From contig JAXMDB010000004.1 of NCBI GenBank assembly GCA_046348995.1, positions 310,001 through 374,000 of the forward strand: DNA of 64,000 bases, given 5' to 3'. A program made the translations under genes and the position numbers. This stretch comes from JANNSX01 sp046348995. GTDB taxonomy: Bacteria > Pseudomonadota > Alphaproteobacteria > Rhizobiales > Hyphomicrobiaceae. Under the pieces are notes generated by a model, which had not been told where the DNA came from, did not search any database, and saw only the letters and a list, made by a program, of their open reading frames with translations. The first letter of the stretch is position 1, and each line of letters opens with the position of its first letter. Of this stretch, positions 41,049 to 49,196 are shown piece by piece.

Positions 41049-41483
41049 TCAATGCCCTTGAAACACCGTGTCGCCGCCCTCGCCCCCGAACAGAACCGTG
41101 TTGTAGGGCTCGGTCGCGCCGTCGGGCTGCTCCATCCCAGGTGACCCCATCGGCATGCCGGCGACGGCGAGGCCCTTGGCCTTGGGGCGCTCCTTGAGCA
41201 AACGGTCCACGTCGGCGGCCGGGACGTGCCCCTCGATGACATAGCCGTCCACCATTGCCGTGTGGCAGCTTTCCAATGCCGCCGGCACGCCGGCCTCCTT
41301 CTTGATGACGCTCATGACCTCGCCATCGACGATCGTGACGGTGTAGCCCGCTGCCCGCATATGCTCGGCCCACTGACCGCAGCAGCCACATCCCGATTGC
41401 CGGAACATCTTGATCTCTGCGGCGATCGCCGGCGACAGACTCATCACCAGCAAAGCCAAAACCGCGAAAAATCGGACGCGCAT
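41049..41483 (-). CDS. DUF411 periplasmic metal-binding protein
   Basis: A 144-residue secreted protein: signal peptide (MRVRFFAVLALLVMSLSPAIAA) and a DUF411 domain with the metal motif QSGCGCCGQWAEHM, then VPAALESCHTAMVDGYVIEGHVP and MPMGSPGMEQP. These Cys and Met residues fit copper binding, and DUF411 genes often accompany copper-resistance loci; none are nearby here. GGAGGTGG precedes the ATG at 41483. It is divergent to the YbjN gene across 282 bases. Confidence 0.9.
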   Translation of the reverse strand: MRVRFFAVLALLVMSLSPAIAAEIKMFRQSGCGCCGQWAEHMRAAGYTVTIVDGEVMSVIKKEAGVPAALESCHTAMVDGYVIEGHVPAADVDRLLKERPKAKGLAVAGMPMGSPGMEQPDGATEPYNTVLFGGEGGDTVFQGH

Positions 41484-41765
41484 ATCCACCTCCGCGTGTC
41501 GTTTCTCAGTCATCCACAACCCTATCCGAAAGCTGTGGACTTCAGAAATGCCGCCGCAATCAATTCGCTGCGAGCGCGTACTTTAGCCGCGTGTGATCCG
41601 GCGGGTGCCGGTAATCCACGGGGACAAAACCGAGGCCTGCTTGCGACTCGCGACTCCCGCAGCTTAGGTCGCAACGGTCACGACGAGACACGGTCTTCTC
41701 GACCTTCCGATGGCGAAAGCCTCCAGAAGGTCCGAGGACCCAAGGTGAGCTTAGAAGGAAGGCGC

Positions 41766-42263
41766 ATGGCATCCGCAGATCTGAAGTTTGGACGGGCCTC
41801 GAGCCCGATCGACCTCATCGAGCACATCGCGACCGACCAGGACTGGTCCTTCGAGCGAACGGCCGAGGACGAGCTCACCCTCATCGTCGCCGGCACCTGG
41901 ACCGACTATCACGTCTCCCTCACCTGGCGGGACGACCTCGAGACGCTGCATCTCGCTTGCGCCTTCGACTTCAAGATTCCGGACAACCGGATCAACGAGA
42001 TCTACAAGCTGCTCGCGCAGATCAACGAGCACCTCTGGCTCGGCCATTTCGACATCTGGGCGAGCGACGGCCTGCTCATGTACCGGCACGGGCTGATGCT
42101 CAACGGCGCCGTCGCCACGCCGCGGCAATGTGAGGCGCTGTTGCAGGCGGCGCTCGAAGCTTGCGAGCGCTACTATAAGGCCTTCCAGTTCGTGGTGTGG
42201 GCAGGGCGCGAAGCCCGCGAGGCCCTGTCGTCTACCATGTTCGAGACCGAAGGACAGGCGTAA
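41766..42263 (+). CDS. YbjN-domain protein
   Basis: A 165-residue YbjN-like protein (PIDLIEHIATDQDWSFERTAEDELTLIVAGTW, YHVSLTWRDDLETLHLACAFDF, INEIYKLLAQINEHLWLGHFDIW). The fold resembles type III secretion chaperones; YbjN of E. coli affects motility and stress responses. AGAAGGAAGG precedes ATG 41766. It ends 3 bases before proC, so the two are an operon, an arrangement common in Rhizobiales. Confidence 0.9.
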   Translation: MASADLKFGRASSPIDLIEHIATDQDWSFERTAEDELTLIVAGTWTDYHVSLTWRDDLETLHLACAFDFKIPDNRINEIYKLLAQINEHLWLGHFDIWASDGLLMYRHGLMLNGAVATPRQCEALLQAALEACERYYKAFQFVVWAGREAREALSSTMFETEGQA

Positions 42264-42266
42264 AAC

Positions 42267-43085
42267 ATGCAGCTCTCCGGCCCCCTGGTGCTGGTCGGGG
42301 CCGGCAATATGGGGGGTGCGCTCCTCAAGGGCTGGCTCGATCGCGGTTTGGCCGCGTCCAGCGTCCTCGTCCAAGACCCGGCCCCGCCGCCGCCGATGGC
42401 GGCCCTTCTCTCCAAGCATGGAATCCACAGTGCGGAACGGTTCGGGGCCCTCGCGACACCGCCCGCCGTCATCCTCCTCGCGGTGAAGCCGCAGATCATG
42501 GATGCGGTCGCGCCGACGGTCGCGCATTTGGCAGGGTCCGGCACGGTCGTGCTGTCGGTCGCCGCCGGGCGGACGATGGCGAGCCTCGCCCAGCACTTCG
42601 CCCCTGGCACCGCCATCGTGCGGACAATCCCCAACACGCCCTCCTCCGTCGGCCGCGGCATCACGGTCGCGGTCGCCGGGCCCGGCGTGACGCAAACCCA
42701 GCGTGCACTCTGTCAGGACCTGCTCGAAGCCGTCGGCTCGGTCGGCTGGGTCGACGACGAGCAGCTGATCGATTCCGCGACCGCGGTCTCGGGTTCCGGC
42801 CCGGCCTACGTGTTCCTGCTGGCCGAGTGCCTGGAGGCTGCGGCGAAGTCCGTCGGCCTTCCCGCCGATCTCGCGCGTCAACTCGCCCGCGAGACGGTCT
42901 CGGGCGCCGGCGAGTTGCTCAGGCAATCGGATCTCTCGTCTGCCGTGCTTCGCCAGAACGTGACCTCGCCCAAGGGCACCACGGCGGCGGCGCTCGATGT
43001 GCTGATGGCCAAGGGCGCGCTGCCGGACATCATGGAGCAGGCCGTCAAAGCCGCCCGCGACCGCGCCGAGGAGCTGGCGAAGTAG
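42267..43085 (+). CDS. proC: Pyrroline-5-carboxylate reductase
   Basis: A 272-residue NAD(P)H enzyme for the last step of proline synthesis. The Rossmann motif is LVLVGAGNMGGALLKGWL, ILLAVKPQ marks the nucleotide-binding domain, RTIPNTPSSVGRG binds substrate and VSGSGPAYVFLLAECLEAAAKSVGL with TSPKGTTAAAL completes the signature. It follows ybjN closely. proA lies at the left edge of the window, in another operon. Confidence 0.96.
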   Translation: MQLSGPLVLVGAGNMGGALLKGWLDRGLAASSVLVQDPAPPPPMAALLSKHGIHSAERFGALATPPAVILLAVKPQIMDAVAPTVAHLAGSGTVVLSVAAGRTMASLAQHFAPGTAIVRTIPNTPSSVGRGITVAVAGPGVTQTQRALCQDLLEAVGSVGWVDDEQLIDSATAVSGSGPAYVFLLAECLEAAAKSVGLPADLARQLARETVSGAGELLRQSDLSSAVLRQNVTSPKGTTAAALDVLMAKGALPDIMEQAVKAARDRAEELAK

Positions 43086-43274
43086 GCGAGAGCCTCGTGA
43101 CCTCATTCGAAAGCGGCACGATGCTCTAGCGTATTGGTTTGTCGCGGTGTTTCGCGCAAAACCGCAGCACAGTTTTGCGCCCACCGCCCTCGAGTTCACC
43201 CTGCAGCCGACCGTGATCTGGCGGAGAAGCGTCCTCCGGCGTTATCCTCCCGATCAAACGCGAGGAGCCTTCCC

Positions 43275-43943
43275 ATGCTCGATGACACCACCGTTCGCAG
43301 CCGCGCGATCGCAGCGCTCATGCGCCTGGCCGAGACGAAATCCTGGCGAGAGATCTTTCTCGCCGATATCGCTGCAGAAGCCGGCCTCACCTACGCCGAG
43401 CTCACCGCCGAGCTCGACAGCAAAGCGAAAGTGCTCGCCGCCTTCGTCAGGGCCGTCGATCAGGAGGCGGCCGAGCGGATGGCCGCCAAGCCCGCGACGG
43501 ATAGCCCGCGTGACCGCTTGTTCGATGCGCTCATGACCCGCTTCGACGTGCTGCAGCCCTATCGCGGCGCGCTCAAGCGTCTCGTCGAGGATGCGCCCGA
43601 GCTGGCACTCGCGATCGATCCGATGGCCCGGCTGAAGTCCATGCGAGCAACGCTCGAATCGGCCCGGATCGATGCCACGAGCGCGATCGGCTGCCTGAGG
43701 CTCGCAGGCGTCGGTGGCGTCTATGCACGCACCTTCAAGACCTGGCTCGACGATGACGACGCGGGCCAATCGCGCACGATGGCGAAGCTCGACCGGCAGC
43801 TGCGCTCGGGCGAGCAGGCAATGCGCACCATCGAGGACATCGCCGGCGGCGTCGGACGCGTGCTCAACGCCTTCCGGTCGCGCCGCCGCCGGACCGAGAC
43901 GCGCCCGGAGGAGCCGGCCGCGCCACCGGCCGCCAATATCTGA
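43275..43943 (+). CDS. TetR-family regulator
   Basis: A 222-residue regulator: N-terminal helix-turn-helix (residues 8-55, AIAALMRLAETKSWREIFLADIAAEAGLTYAELTAE) and a helical ligand domain. The C-terminus is Arg/Pro-rich (RSRRRRTETRPEEPAAPP). The ATG at 43275 has GAGGAG 8-13 bases upstream. Some proteobacterial relatives are annotated as TetR or COQ9-like; the DNA-contact helix is weaker than in classic TetR. It precedes the tRNA-binding gene by 30 bases. Confidence 0.75.
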   Translation: MLDDTTVRSRAIAALMRLAETKSWREIFLADIAAEAGLTYAELTAELDSKAKVLAAFVRAVDQEAAERMAAKPATDSPRDRLFDALMTRFDVLQPYRGALKRLVEDAPELALAIDPMARLKSMRATLESARIDATSAIGCLRLAGVGGVYARTFKTWLDDDDAGQSRTMAKLDRQLRSGEQAMRTIEDIAGGVGRVLNAFRSRRRRTETRPEEPAAPPAANI

Positions 43944-43973
43944 CGCCACATCACCCCCAAAGGAGCCTTCCGC

Positions 43974-44330
43974 ATGTCCGAGAGCGCGCCCAGCGCCCCG
44001 ATCACGTTCGACGATTTTCTGAAGGTCGACATTCGCGTCGGCACGATCGTCGAGGCCGAGCCGTTTCCACAAGCGAGGAAACCCGCCTACAAGCTCAAGA
44101 TCGATTTCGGCCCCCAAATCGGCGTCAAGCGCTCCTCGGCGCAGATCACGGTGCATTACACGCTCGAAAGCCTCGTCGGCAAACAGGTCGCCGCCGTCGT
44201 CAACTTCCCGCCGCGCCAGATCGGCCCCTTCATGTCGGAGGTGCTGACGCTGGGCTTCGCCGATGCCAACGGCGCGGTCGTGCTGATCCAGCCGCAGCAG
44301 GCGGTCCCGAACGGAAGCCGGATGCACTAG
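43974..44330 (+). CDS. csaA: CsaA-type tRNA-binding protein
   Basis: A 118-residue OB-fold protein of the CsaA/Trbp111 type. The family pattern is ITFDDFLKVDIRVGTIVEAEPFPQARKPAYKLKIDFG, VKRSSAQITVHYTLESLVGKQVAAVVNFPPRQIG, SEVLTLGF and the C-terminal VPNGSRMH. CsaA binds tRNA and has export-related chaperone activity in Bacillus. AAAGGAG precedes the ATG. Confidence 0.93.
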   Translation: MSESAPSAPITFDDFLKVDIRVGTIVEAEPFPQARKPAYKLKIDFGPQIGVKRSSAQITVHYTLESLVGKQVAAVVNFPPRQIGPFMSEVLTLGFADANGAVVLIQPQQAVPNGSRMH

Positions 44331-44411
44331 ATCGGGTTTGAGCTCAAATGGAACCGGGAGCTCGATCTCGGCACTTGGCTTGCGCTCAGCAATCGCTGTG
44401 ATGCACCAATG

Positions 44412-44443
44412 AAAAACCCCCGAAGAACGCTTCGGGGGTTTCG
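44412..44443. terminator. Rho-independent terminator, convergent
   Basis: A hairpin with 12-base arms (AAACCCCCGAAG 44414-44425, CTTCGGGGGTTT 44430-44441) is flanked by A-rich and T-rich stretches on both sides. It can end the minus-strand mini-protein gene and the plus-strand csaA transcript. It is nearly the same as the one at 49078. Confidence 0.85.
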
Positions 44444-44477
44444 CATTTTCGCAATCGCTGCCTGTGGCGGTCGGGGC

Positions 44478-44648
44478 TCAGTAGCCGCTGTAGCTCGAAT
44501 AGCCGCTGTCGTAGGTCGGCGTGTAGGTGGTCGTGTAGCCGCTCGAATACGAGCTGTCGTAGGAGTAGTCGTGGCAGCCGGCGAAGGCGCTCGACGCGGC
44601 GACGGTGGAGACGAGGGCGATGGTCGCGGTGATGATGAGCTTCTGCAT
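44478..44648 (-). CDS. Secreted Tyr/Ser/Gly-rich mini-protein (copy 1)
   Basis: A 56-residue protein: signal peptide MQKLIITATIALVSTVAASSAFA, then a mature 33-residue segment starting GCHDYSYDSSYSSGYTTTY and ending SGYSSYSGY. GGAGG lies 4-8 bases before ATG 44648. The coding sequence encodes the same protein as 48872-49042, in opposite orientation. It has one Cys and eleven Tyr in the mature part; a secreted or surface peptide prone to cross-linking or assembly is inferred. No family recognised. Confidence 0.75.
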   Translation of the reverse strand: MQKLIITATIALVSTVAASSAFAGCHDYSYDSSYSSGYTTTYTPTYDSGYSSYSGY

Positions 44649-44801
44649 GGGAGCCTCCATTGGCTGAGCGGTTCTGATCTCGTTGGCTGCGGGGCCGTTC
44701 CGGTCTCTCGCGCCGCCATGACCAAGAGATAGGGCTCGGCGCACCAGGCCGCAGTTCCTGGGGGAACAGGCCAGAGAAAATCGCAGAAACCGTAGCAACC
44801 A

Positions 44802-45743
44802 TTATGTTGATGCTGTTTTTGTCTGCCAGGGTGTGCCGCGCTGGACGACTGTGTTTGCGTAGACGAGGAGCTTTCTGGCGCAGGCGACGAGGGCGGATTT
44901 GTGGGTTCGGCCCCAGGCTGTGAGGCGGGCGTAGAGGTCGATGAGGGCCGTGTTCCAGTGGAATGCGGCGGGGAAGGCTGCGGCGTAGGAGGCGGCGCAG
45001 GCGCGCGCGTCCACCGGCGATGTGGCGATGGCCGTTGTGCTTGCCACTGTCGTCGTCGAAGGGGGCGAGGCCAGCCAGCGCTGCCGCCTCCTCGCGCGAG
45101 ATCTCGCCGAGCTCGGGCATGCGGATGACGAGGGCGATGGCGGTCCGCTCGCCGATGCCGGGGATCGAGCGGACGAGGTCGAGCGGCGCGCAGGTCGGGG
45201 CTCGCTTTGAGCTCGGCGGCAAGTTGCTTCTTCTCGGCTTTGAGGAGATCGCGGAAGGCAACGATGTGCTTGCGGATATCGGCTTGGATGCGGGGGTCTC
45301 GGGTGTGCTCGAGACGGCCCTGGAAGCGGACGATGTCCTCCTCGATCTGCTCGATGTAGGTGAGGTGGGACGCGAGCTTTGCGAGGCGTTTATCGGGGGC
45401 TTTGCGGGCTTTCAGCCGGGCGGCGCACTGGGCGATGAGGCGGGCGTCGAGGCGATCGTTCTTGGCCCGCTTGAGGGTGTAGCAGGCGAAGGCCTTGACC
45501 TGCATGGGCTGGAGATGGAGGACGGTGAGGCCTTGGTCTCTGAGATGGGCGAGGACGCCTTGCTCGTAGCCGCCGAGGCTTCGATGGCGGCGCGGCGGAC
45601 GTTGTTGGCTTGAGGAAGCGGGCGATCTGGCGCCAGCCTTCGGGCGAGTTGTCGGCTTTGAGGGTTTTGTCGGAGGTATCGAGGGCGACATCGAGGGAAT
45701 GTTTGCCTGTATCGATGCCGGCGGTGGTGGTAGATTGGAGCAT
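44802..45743 (-). pseudogene. IS110-family transposase, frameshifted (copy 3)
   Basis: The start codon at 45743 reads MLQSTTTAGIDTGKHSLDVAL. Single-base losses near 45600-45615 (CTCAAGCC for CTCAAAGCC, and one or two more) break the frame before the conserved Glu. The central part (HLRDQGLTVLHLQPMQVKAF, KNDRLDARLIAQCA, DPRIQADIRKHIVAFRDLLKAEKKQLAA) is intact in the next frame to about 45195, where another indel (CTGCGCGCCGCTCG) shifts it again. The C-terminus ends at TAA 44802. Non-functional as written. Confidence 0.86.
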
Positions 45744-45753
45744 CTTCGTCGTC

Positions 45754-45921
45754 CCTGCCTTGTTGGCGAACCTGAAAGTTCGGGCAACCATGCGGGCCAG
45801 ATGAAGACACTGGTGCGATCGAGCTACGAAGCAGCCGAAGCGGCTCAGGGCGGACACGATCCGATCACCAGCGGCTCTGCCGCGGATGGCCGTCTGCGGC
45901 AGAGCGTTCCTTTTGAGGAAC
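45754..45921 (-). ncRNA. Predicted bridge RNA of IS110 copy 3
   Basis: The same layout as copy 2 on the minus strand: left target guide GTCCGCCCT (45855-45847), right target guide TCGTAG (45829-45824), left donor guide ATGGTTGC (45791-45784) and right donor guide CAACAAG (45765-45759), one change from TAACAAG. One base is missing in the apical loop of the target stem, leaving the AGCC/GGCT stem intact. Confidence 0.72.
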
Positions 45922-45951
45922 GGCGTGAGAATAGCAGAGGTTGATATAACA

Positions 45952-46044
45952 AGGGCGGACTGAGCCGCAGGCGAAGTCCGCCGCACCTGACACCATGCTT
46001 GGCACGGCGGGCTTCCCCCCGGATCAAGCCCGGGGTCAACCCGC
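45952..46044. repeat. Palindromic repeat split at one end by IS110 copy 3
   Basis: From AGGGCGGACTGAG at 45952 through GGCGAAGTCCGCC to the other end AACCCGCCCTACGA (46031-46044). The inner CCCCCGGATCAAGCCCGGGGT hairpin matches those at 25291 and 61333. The intact far end still carries a near-match to the IS target (one or two changes). Confidence 0.75.
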
Positions 46045-46064
46045 CCTACGAAGCGCCGACTGCT

Positions 46065-48146
46065 TCACGCCTTCCGGATCCACACCTTGTTGTCGTGGAA
46101 CGGCGCGCCGCCGTGGGGGGCCGCCTGCTCGGCGCCGGTGAGCGTATTGATGCCCTCACCACCCGCGAATTGACTGTTGGGAGCGATACCCTCGACGATC
46201 ACGACCCCTTCCTGCACGCCGTCGAACGCTTTGGCCGACAGCCCGATGTCGCCGCGCGTGTTGCCCATCCGGATCGCATCGCCATCGCGCAGGCCGAGCC
46301 GTGACAGATCAGCTGGATGCATCATCGCCGCCGGATGGCCATGCTTCTCGCGACTCGTCGGCGTCTCGTTGAAGCTCGAATTGAGATAGGCCCGGGCCGG
46401 GGCCGTGACGAGCCTGAAGGGATGCTCGGCATCCGCGTTCTCCGTCACGTTCCAATGATCGGGCAGCGGCGGCAGCTCAGCATGCCGGCCTTTCAGACCG
46501 TCGTTCTTGAAGGGCACCGACGTCCAATCCGGCTTGAAGCGGAACTTGCCGTCCGGCCATGCGAAGCCGTTGAGATAGTGCGAGTCCTCGAACGACGGCT
46601 GCACGTCTTTCCACCGCCCGGCTTCCAGATCGGCGAGCGTGCCGTGACCCGAATCCCGCAACGTCCGGTCGATGAGCTCGCGCGGGGTCATGGCGAACCC
46701 CGGATGCTCGGCCCCGACGCGCTTGGCGAGCGCCACGATCACGTCGTGGTTCGAGCGGCACTCGCCCGGCGGCTCGACGAGCTTGGGTCCGAGCTGGATG
46801 TGGGAGTGCCCAGACGCCTGATAGAGATCGTCGTGCTCGACGAACATGGTGGCGGGGATCACGACATCGGCGAGCTTCGCCGTCTCGGTCATCACCTGCT
46901 CGTGCACGGTGACAAACAGGTCGTCGCGCATGAAGCCTTGGCGCACCTTGCGCTGCTCGGGCGCGACCTCCATCGGGTTCGTGTTCTGAATGATCATCGC
47001 CGTGATCGGCGGCCCGCCTTTTAGATCGTACGGATCGCCCGTCAGCGCCGGGCCGATGCGCGATTGGTCGATGTTGCGCACGGAAAGGTCGCGCACATCG
47101 AGCCCCTCGATCACCGTCTTGTCCCAATGATAGATGCCGCCCTGCGAGTGCATCGCGCCGCCGCCCGCGTGCTGCCACGCGCCCATGACGGTTGCGACTG
47201 ACAGCACGGCATGCATGGACGCCGTGCCATTGCGCGAGCGGGTGAAGCCGAAGCCTAACCGGAAATAGGTTCTCGGGTTCGCGCCGAGGAGGGCCGCGAA
47301 GGCTTCGATTTCGGCGACGCTCAATCCCGTGATGGCGCTCGCCCACTCGGGTGTGCGGGATTTAAGATGCGCCTCGAGCTCGGCCGGGTGATCGGCATAC
47401 CGGGCCATATACGCGCGGTCGGCTTTGCCGTCGCGGAACAGGCAATGCATGACCGCACAGGCGAGCGCGCCATCGGTGCCAGGACGCAGGATCAGGCCGA
47501 CGTCAGCCTGCTCCATCGTACCGTTGCGGTAGACGTCGACGGAGACGATCTTCGTGCCGCGCTTCTTTCGCGCGTCCGTCGCGTGCGTCATGACGTTGAC
47601 CTGGGTCGCGACCGGATTGCCGCCCCAGATGACGATGACGTCGGCTTTCGCCATCTCGCGGCTATCGGGTCCGTAGAGCTTGCCGGTGCCGGCGACGAAG
47701 CCCGGATAGGAGGTGCCGACGCAGATCGTCGAGTGAAAGCGCGAGTAGCGCTTGGCGTGCCGCAGGCGCTCGATGCCGTCGCGCATCACGAGGCCCATAG
47801 TGCCGGCATAGAAGTACGGCCAGACGGCTTCCGCGCCCAAGGTGCGCTCGGCTTTCAGAAAGGCTTCTGCCGTCAGGTCGAGCGCGTCGTCCCAGGAGAT
47901 GCGTTCGAATTCACCCGAGCCCTTGGGCCCCTTGCGGCGGAGCGGGTACAGCAAACGGTCTTTGTGATGGACCCGCTCGGCGTAGCGGGCGACCTTGGCG
48001 CAGACCACGCCCTTCGTATAGCTGTTGTCCTTGGCGCCGCGGACGCGACCGATGCGATGCTCGTCCAGGAGCTCGATCTCGAGCGCGCAGGTCGAGGGGC
48101 AATCGTGCGGGCAGGTCGTGCGGCCGATCGGAACGCGGGCGTCCAT
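46065..48146 (-). CDS. Molybdopterin-dependent oxidoreductase (formate dehydrogenase/BisC-like)
   Basis: A 693-residue DMSO-reductase-family enzyme with an N-terminal [4Fe-4S] motif (TCPHDCPSTCALEIE, then KGVVCAKV) and the bis-molybdopterin core (IVIWGGNPVATQ, SVDVYRNGTMEQADVGLILRPGTDGAL, GGIYHWDKT, NTNPMEVAPEQRKVRQGF, DVVIPATMFVEHDDLYQASGHSHIQ). The C-terminal dinucleotide-binding domain holds RAYLNSSFNETPTSREKHG. There is no Tat signal, so it is cytosolic. No electron-transfer subunit is adjacent. The ATG at 48146 precedes the motif region; a longer frame is rejected. The substrate is unknown. Confidence 0.92.
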   Translation of the reverse strand: MDARVPIGRTTCPHDCPSTCALEIELLDEHRIGRVRGAKDNSYTKGVVCAKVARYAERVHHKDRLLYPLRRKGPKGSGEFERISWDDALDLTAEAFLKAERTLGAEAVWPYFYAGTMGLVMRDGIERLRHAKRYSRFHSTICVGTSYPGFVAGTGKLYGPDSREMAKADVIVIWGGNPVATQVNVMTHATDARKKRGTKIVSVDVYRNGTMEQADVGLILRPGTDGALACAVMHCLFRDGKADRAYMARYADHPAELEAHLKSRTPEWASAITGLSVAEIEAFAALLGANPRTYFRLGFGFTRSRNGTASMHAVLSVATVMGAWQHAGGGAMHSQGGIYHWDKTVIEGLDVRDLSVRNIDQSRIGPALTGDPYDLKGGPPITAMIIQNTNPMEVAPEQRKVRQGFMRDDLFVTVHEQVMTETAKLADVVIPATMFVEHDDLYQASGHSHIQLGPKLVEPPGECRSNHDVIVALAKRVGAEHPGFAMTPRELIDRTLRDSGHGTLADLEAGRWKDVQPSFEDSHYLNGFAWPDGKFRFKPDWTSVPFKNDGLKGRHAELPPLPDHWNVTENADAEHPFRLVTAPARAYLNSSFNETPTSREKHGHPAAMMHPADLSRLGLRDGDAIRMGNTRGDIGLSAKAFDGVQEGVVIVEGIAPNSQFAGGEGINTLTGAEQAAPHGGAPFHDNKVWIRKA

Positions 48147-48224
48147 GGGCGAAAATCCCTCGCGTGATTTGCTTTGGAAACTAGAACTAATCCAGTAAGG
48201 ATTGCACGTCCCGAGGAGAGCAGC

Positions 48225-48674
48225 ATGAGCGTCACGATCAGACCGGTCCGGCCCGAGGAGAAGGCCCGCTGGGAGGACATGTTCCGCGCCTATGGCAAAT
48301 TCTACAAGATGGACCTGACGCCCCAGACGATCGAGACGGTCTGGGGCTGGATTTTCGACGAGCAAGAGCCGTTCTGGTGCGACGTCGCCGAGGCCGAGGA
48401 CGGCACGCTCGTGGGCCTCACGCAATATCAGCTCATGCACCGCTCGACCGCCGGGGGCATGGTTGTCTATCTCTCCGACCTCTTCGTCGATCCGGAGCAG
48501 CGCGGCGGCGGCATCGGCCGTGGTCTCATCGAGCATGTGATCGCGTTCGCCAAGCAGCGCAACATCGGCTTGGTCCGCTGGCTGACGCAGGACTTCAACT
48601 ACAAGGGCCGGATGCTCTACGACAGCTTCGCGCCGAAGTCCGATTTCATTCTCTATCAGGTGCCGGTGAAATGA
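48225..48674 (+). CDS. GNAT N-acetyltransferase
   Basis: A 149-residue acetyltransferase (SVTIRPVRPEEKARWEDMFRAYGKFY). The acetyl-CoA-binding motif is VYLSDLFVDPEQRGGGIGRGLIEHVIAFAKQ, and the C-terminal NYKGRMLYDSFAPKSDFILYQV is typical of a common GNAT group. The ATG at 48225 is preceded by GAGGAGAG. It is divergent to the molybdopterin enzyme gene; promoters for both must lie in the 78 bases between. The substrate is unknown. Confidence 0.9.
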   Translation: MSVTIRPVRPEEKARWEDMFRAYGKFYKMDLTPQTIETVWGWIFDEQEPFWCDVAEAEDGTLVGLTQYQLMHRSTAGGMVVYLSDLFVDPEQRGGGIGRGLIEHVIAFAKQRNIGLVRWLTQDFNYKGRMLYDSFAPKSDFILYQVPVK

Positions 48675-48680
48675 AGCCTC

Positions 48681-48733
48681 GTAGGGCGGGCTTCCGGCGG
48701 CGGACTTCGCCTTTGACTCAGTCCGCCCTACGA
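48681..48733. repeat. Short palindromic repeat with an unoccupied IS110 target
   Basis: Ends GTAGGGCGGGC and GACTCAGTCCGCCCTACGA (GTCCGCCCTACGA at 48721-48733) with inner GGCGGACTTCGCC. The right end is an exact match to the nine-base left guide plus the CTACGA read by the right guide of the IS110 bridge RNA, and is empty. Confidence 0.8.
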
Positions 48734-48871
48734 TTCTCCAATTTTCTCTGGTGAGTTCCCTCGGGAACTGCGGCTTTGCGTGGACAGCCCTAAATCTTGG
48801 ACATGGCGGCGAGAGACCGGAACGGCCCGCCGCCCCGAGATCAGGAAATCAGCACTCCAGAGGAGGCTCCC

Positions 48872-49042
48872 ATGCAGAAGCTCATCATCACCGCGACCAT
48901 CGCCCTCGTCTCCACCGTCGCCGCGTCGAGCGCCTTCGCCGGCTGCCACGACTACTCCTACGACAGCTCGTATTCGAGCGGCTACACGACCACCTACACG
49001 CCGACCTACGACAGCGGCTATTCGAGCTACAGCGGCTACTGA
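48872..49042 (+). CDS. Secreted Tyr/Ser/Gly-rich mini-protein (copy 2)
   Basis: A 56-residue protein identical to that encoded at 44478-44648: a signal peptide ending SSAFA, then a Tyr/Ser/Thr/Gly-rich mature part. AGAGGAGG precedes the ATG at 48872. The duplication includes about 110 bases upstream (GGAACTGCGGC, GAGAGACCGGAACGGCC) and the terminator downstream. The two copies point away from each other around the IS and the molybdopterin enzyme gene. Confidence 0.75.
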   Translation: MQKLIITATIALVSTVAASSAFAGCHDYSYDSSYSSGYTTTYTPTYDSGYSSYSGY

Positions 49043-49077
49043 GCCCCGACCGCCACAGGCGGCGATTGCGAAAATGC

Positions 49078-49109
49078 AAAACCCCCGAAGCGATCTTCGG
49101 GGGTTTTTT
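49078..49109 (+). terminator. Rho-independent terminator
   Basis: AACCCCCGAAG (49080-49090) pairs with CTTCGGGGGTT (49095-49105), followed by a T-run. It ends the mini-protein copy 2 transcript and is nearly identical to the terminator of copy 1. Confidence 0.9.
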
Positions 49110-49120
49110 CTTGGTCAGTA

Positions 49121-49188
49121 GGGGCGACCGGCAGGTCGCCCAGCCACCACCCGGGGCAATCGAAGCGGAGCGACCTGCCGGTCGCCCC
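49121..49188. repeat. 19-bp perfect inverted repeat (GGGGCGACCGG type)
   Basis: GGGGCGACCGGCAGGTCGC at 49121-49139 is exactly complementary to 49170-49188, around a 30-base spacer. It is the same family as the repeat at 29455. It lies between the terminator and the 3' end of the hydrolase gene. Confidence 0.8.
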
Positions 49189-49196
49189 TCCGGCCG

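Larger units (their letters stand above)
44794..45951 (-). mobile_element. IS110-family element, copy 3 (inverted)
   Basis: On the minus strand, the left boundary follows GTCCGCC-CT (45960-45952), and the right end is GGTTG-CT (core 44795-44794) followed by AC. About 1158 bases. It inserted next to the mini-protein copy 1 gene and into the same palindromic repeat type as the other copies. Confidence 0.92.

Noticed and set aside
41510..41518. TCATCCACA resembling a DnaA box
   Set aside because: A single near-match without a cluster of boxes, an AT-rich region or origin-linked genes; not evidence of an origin.
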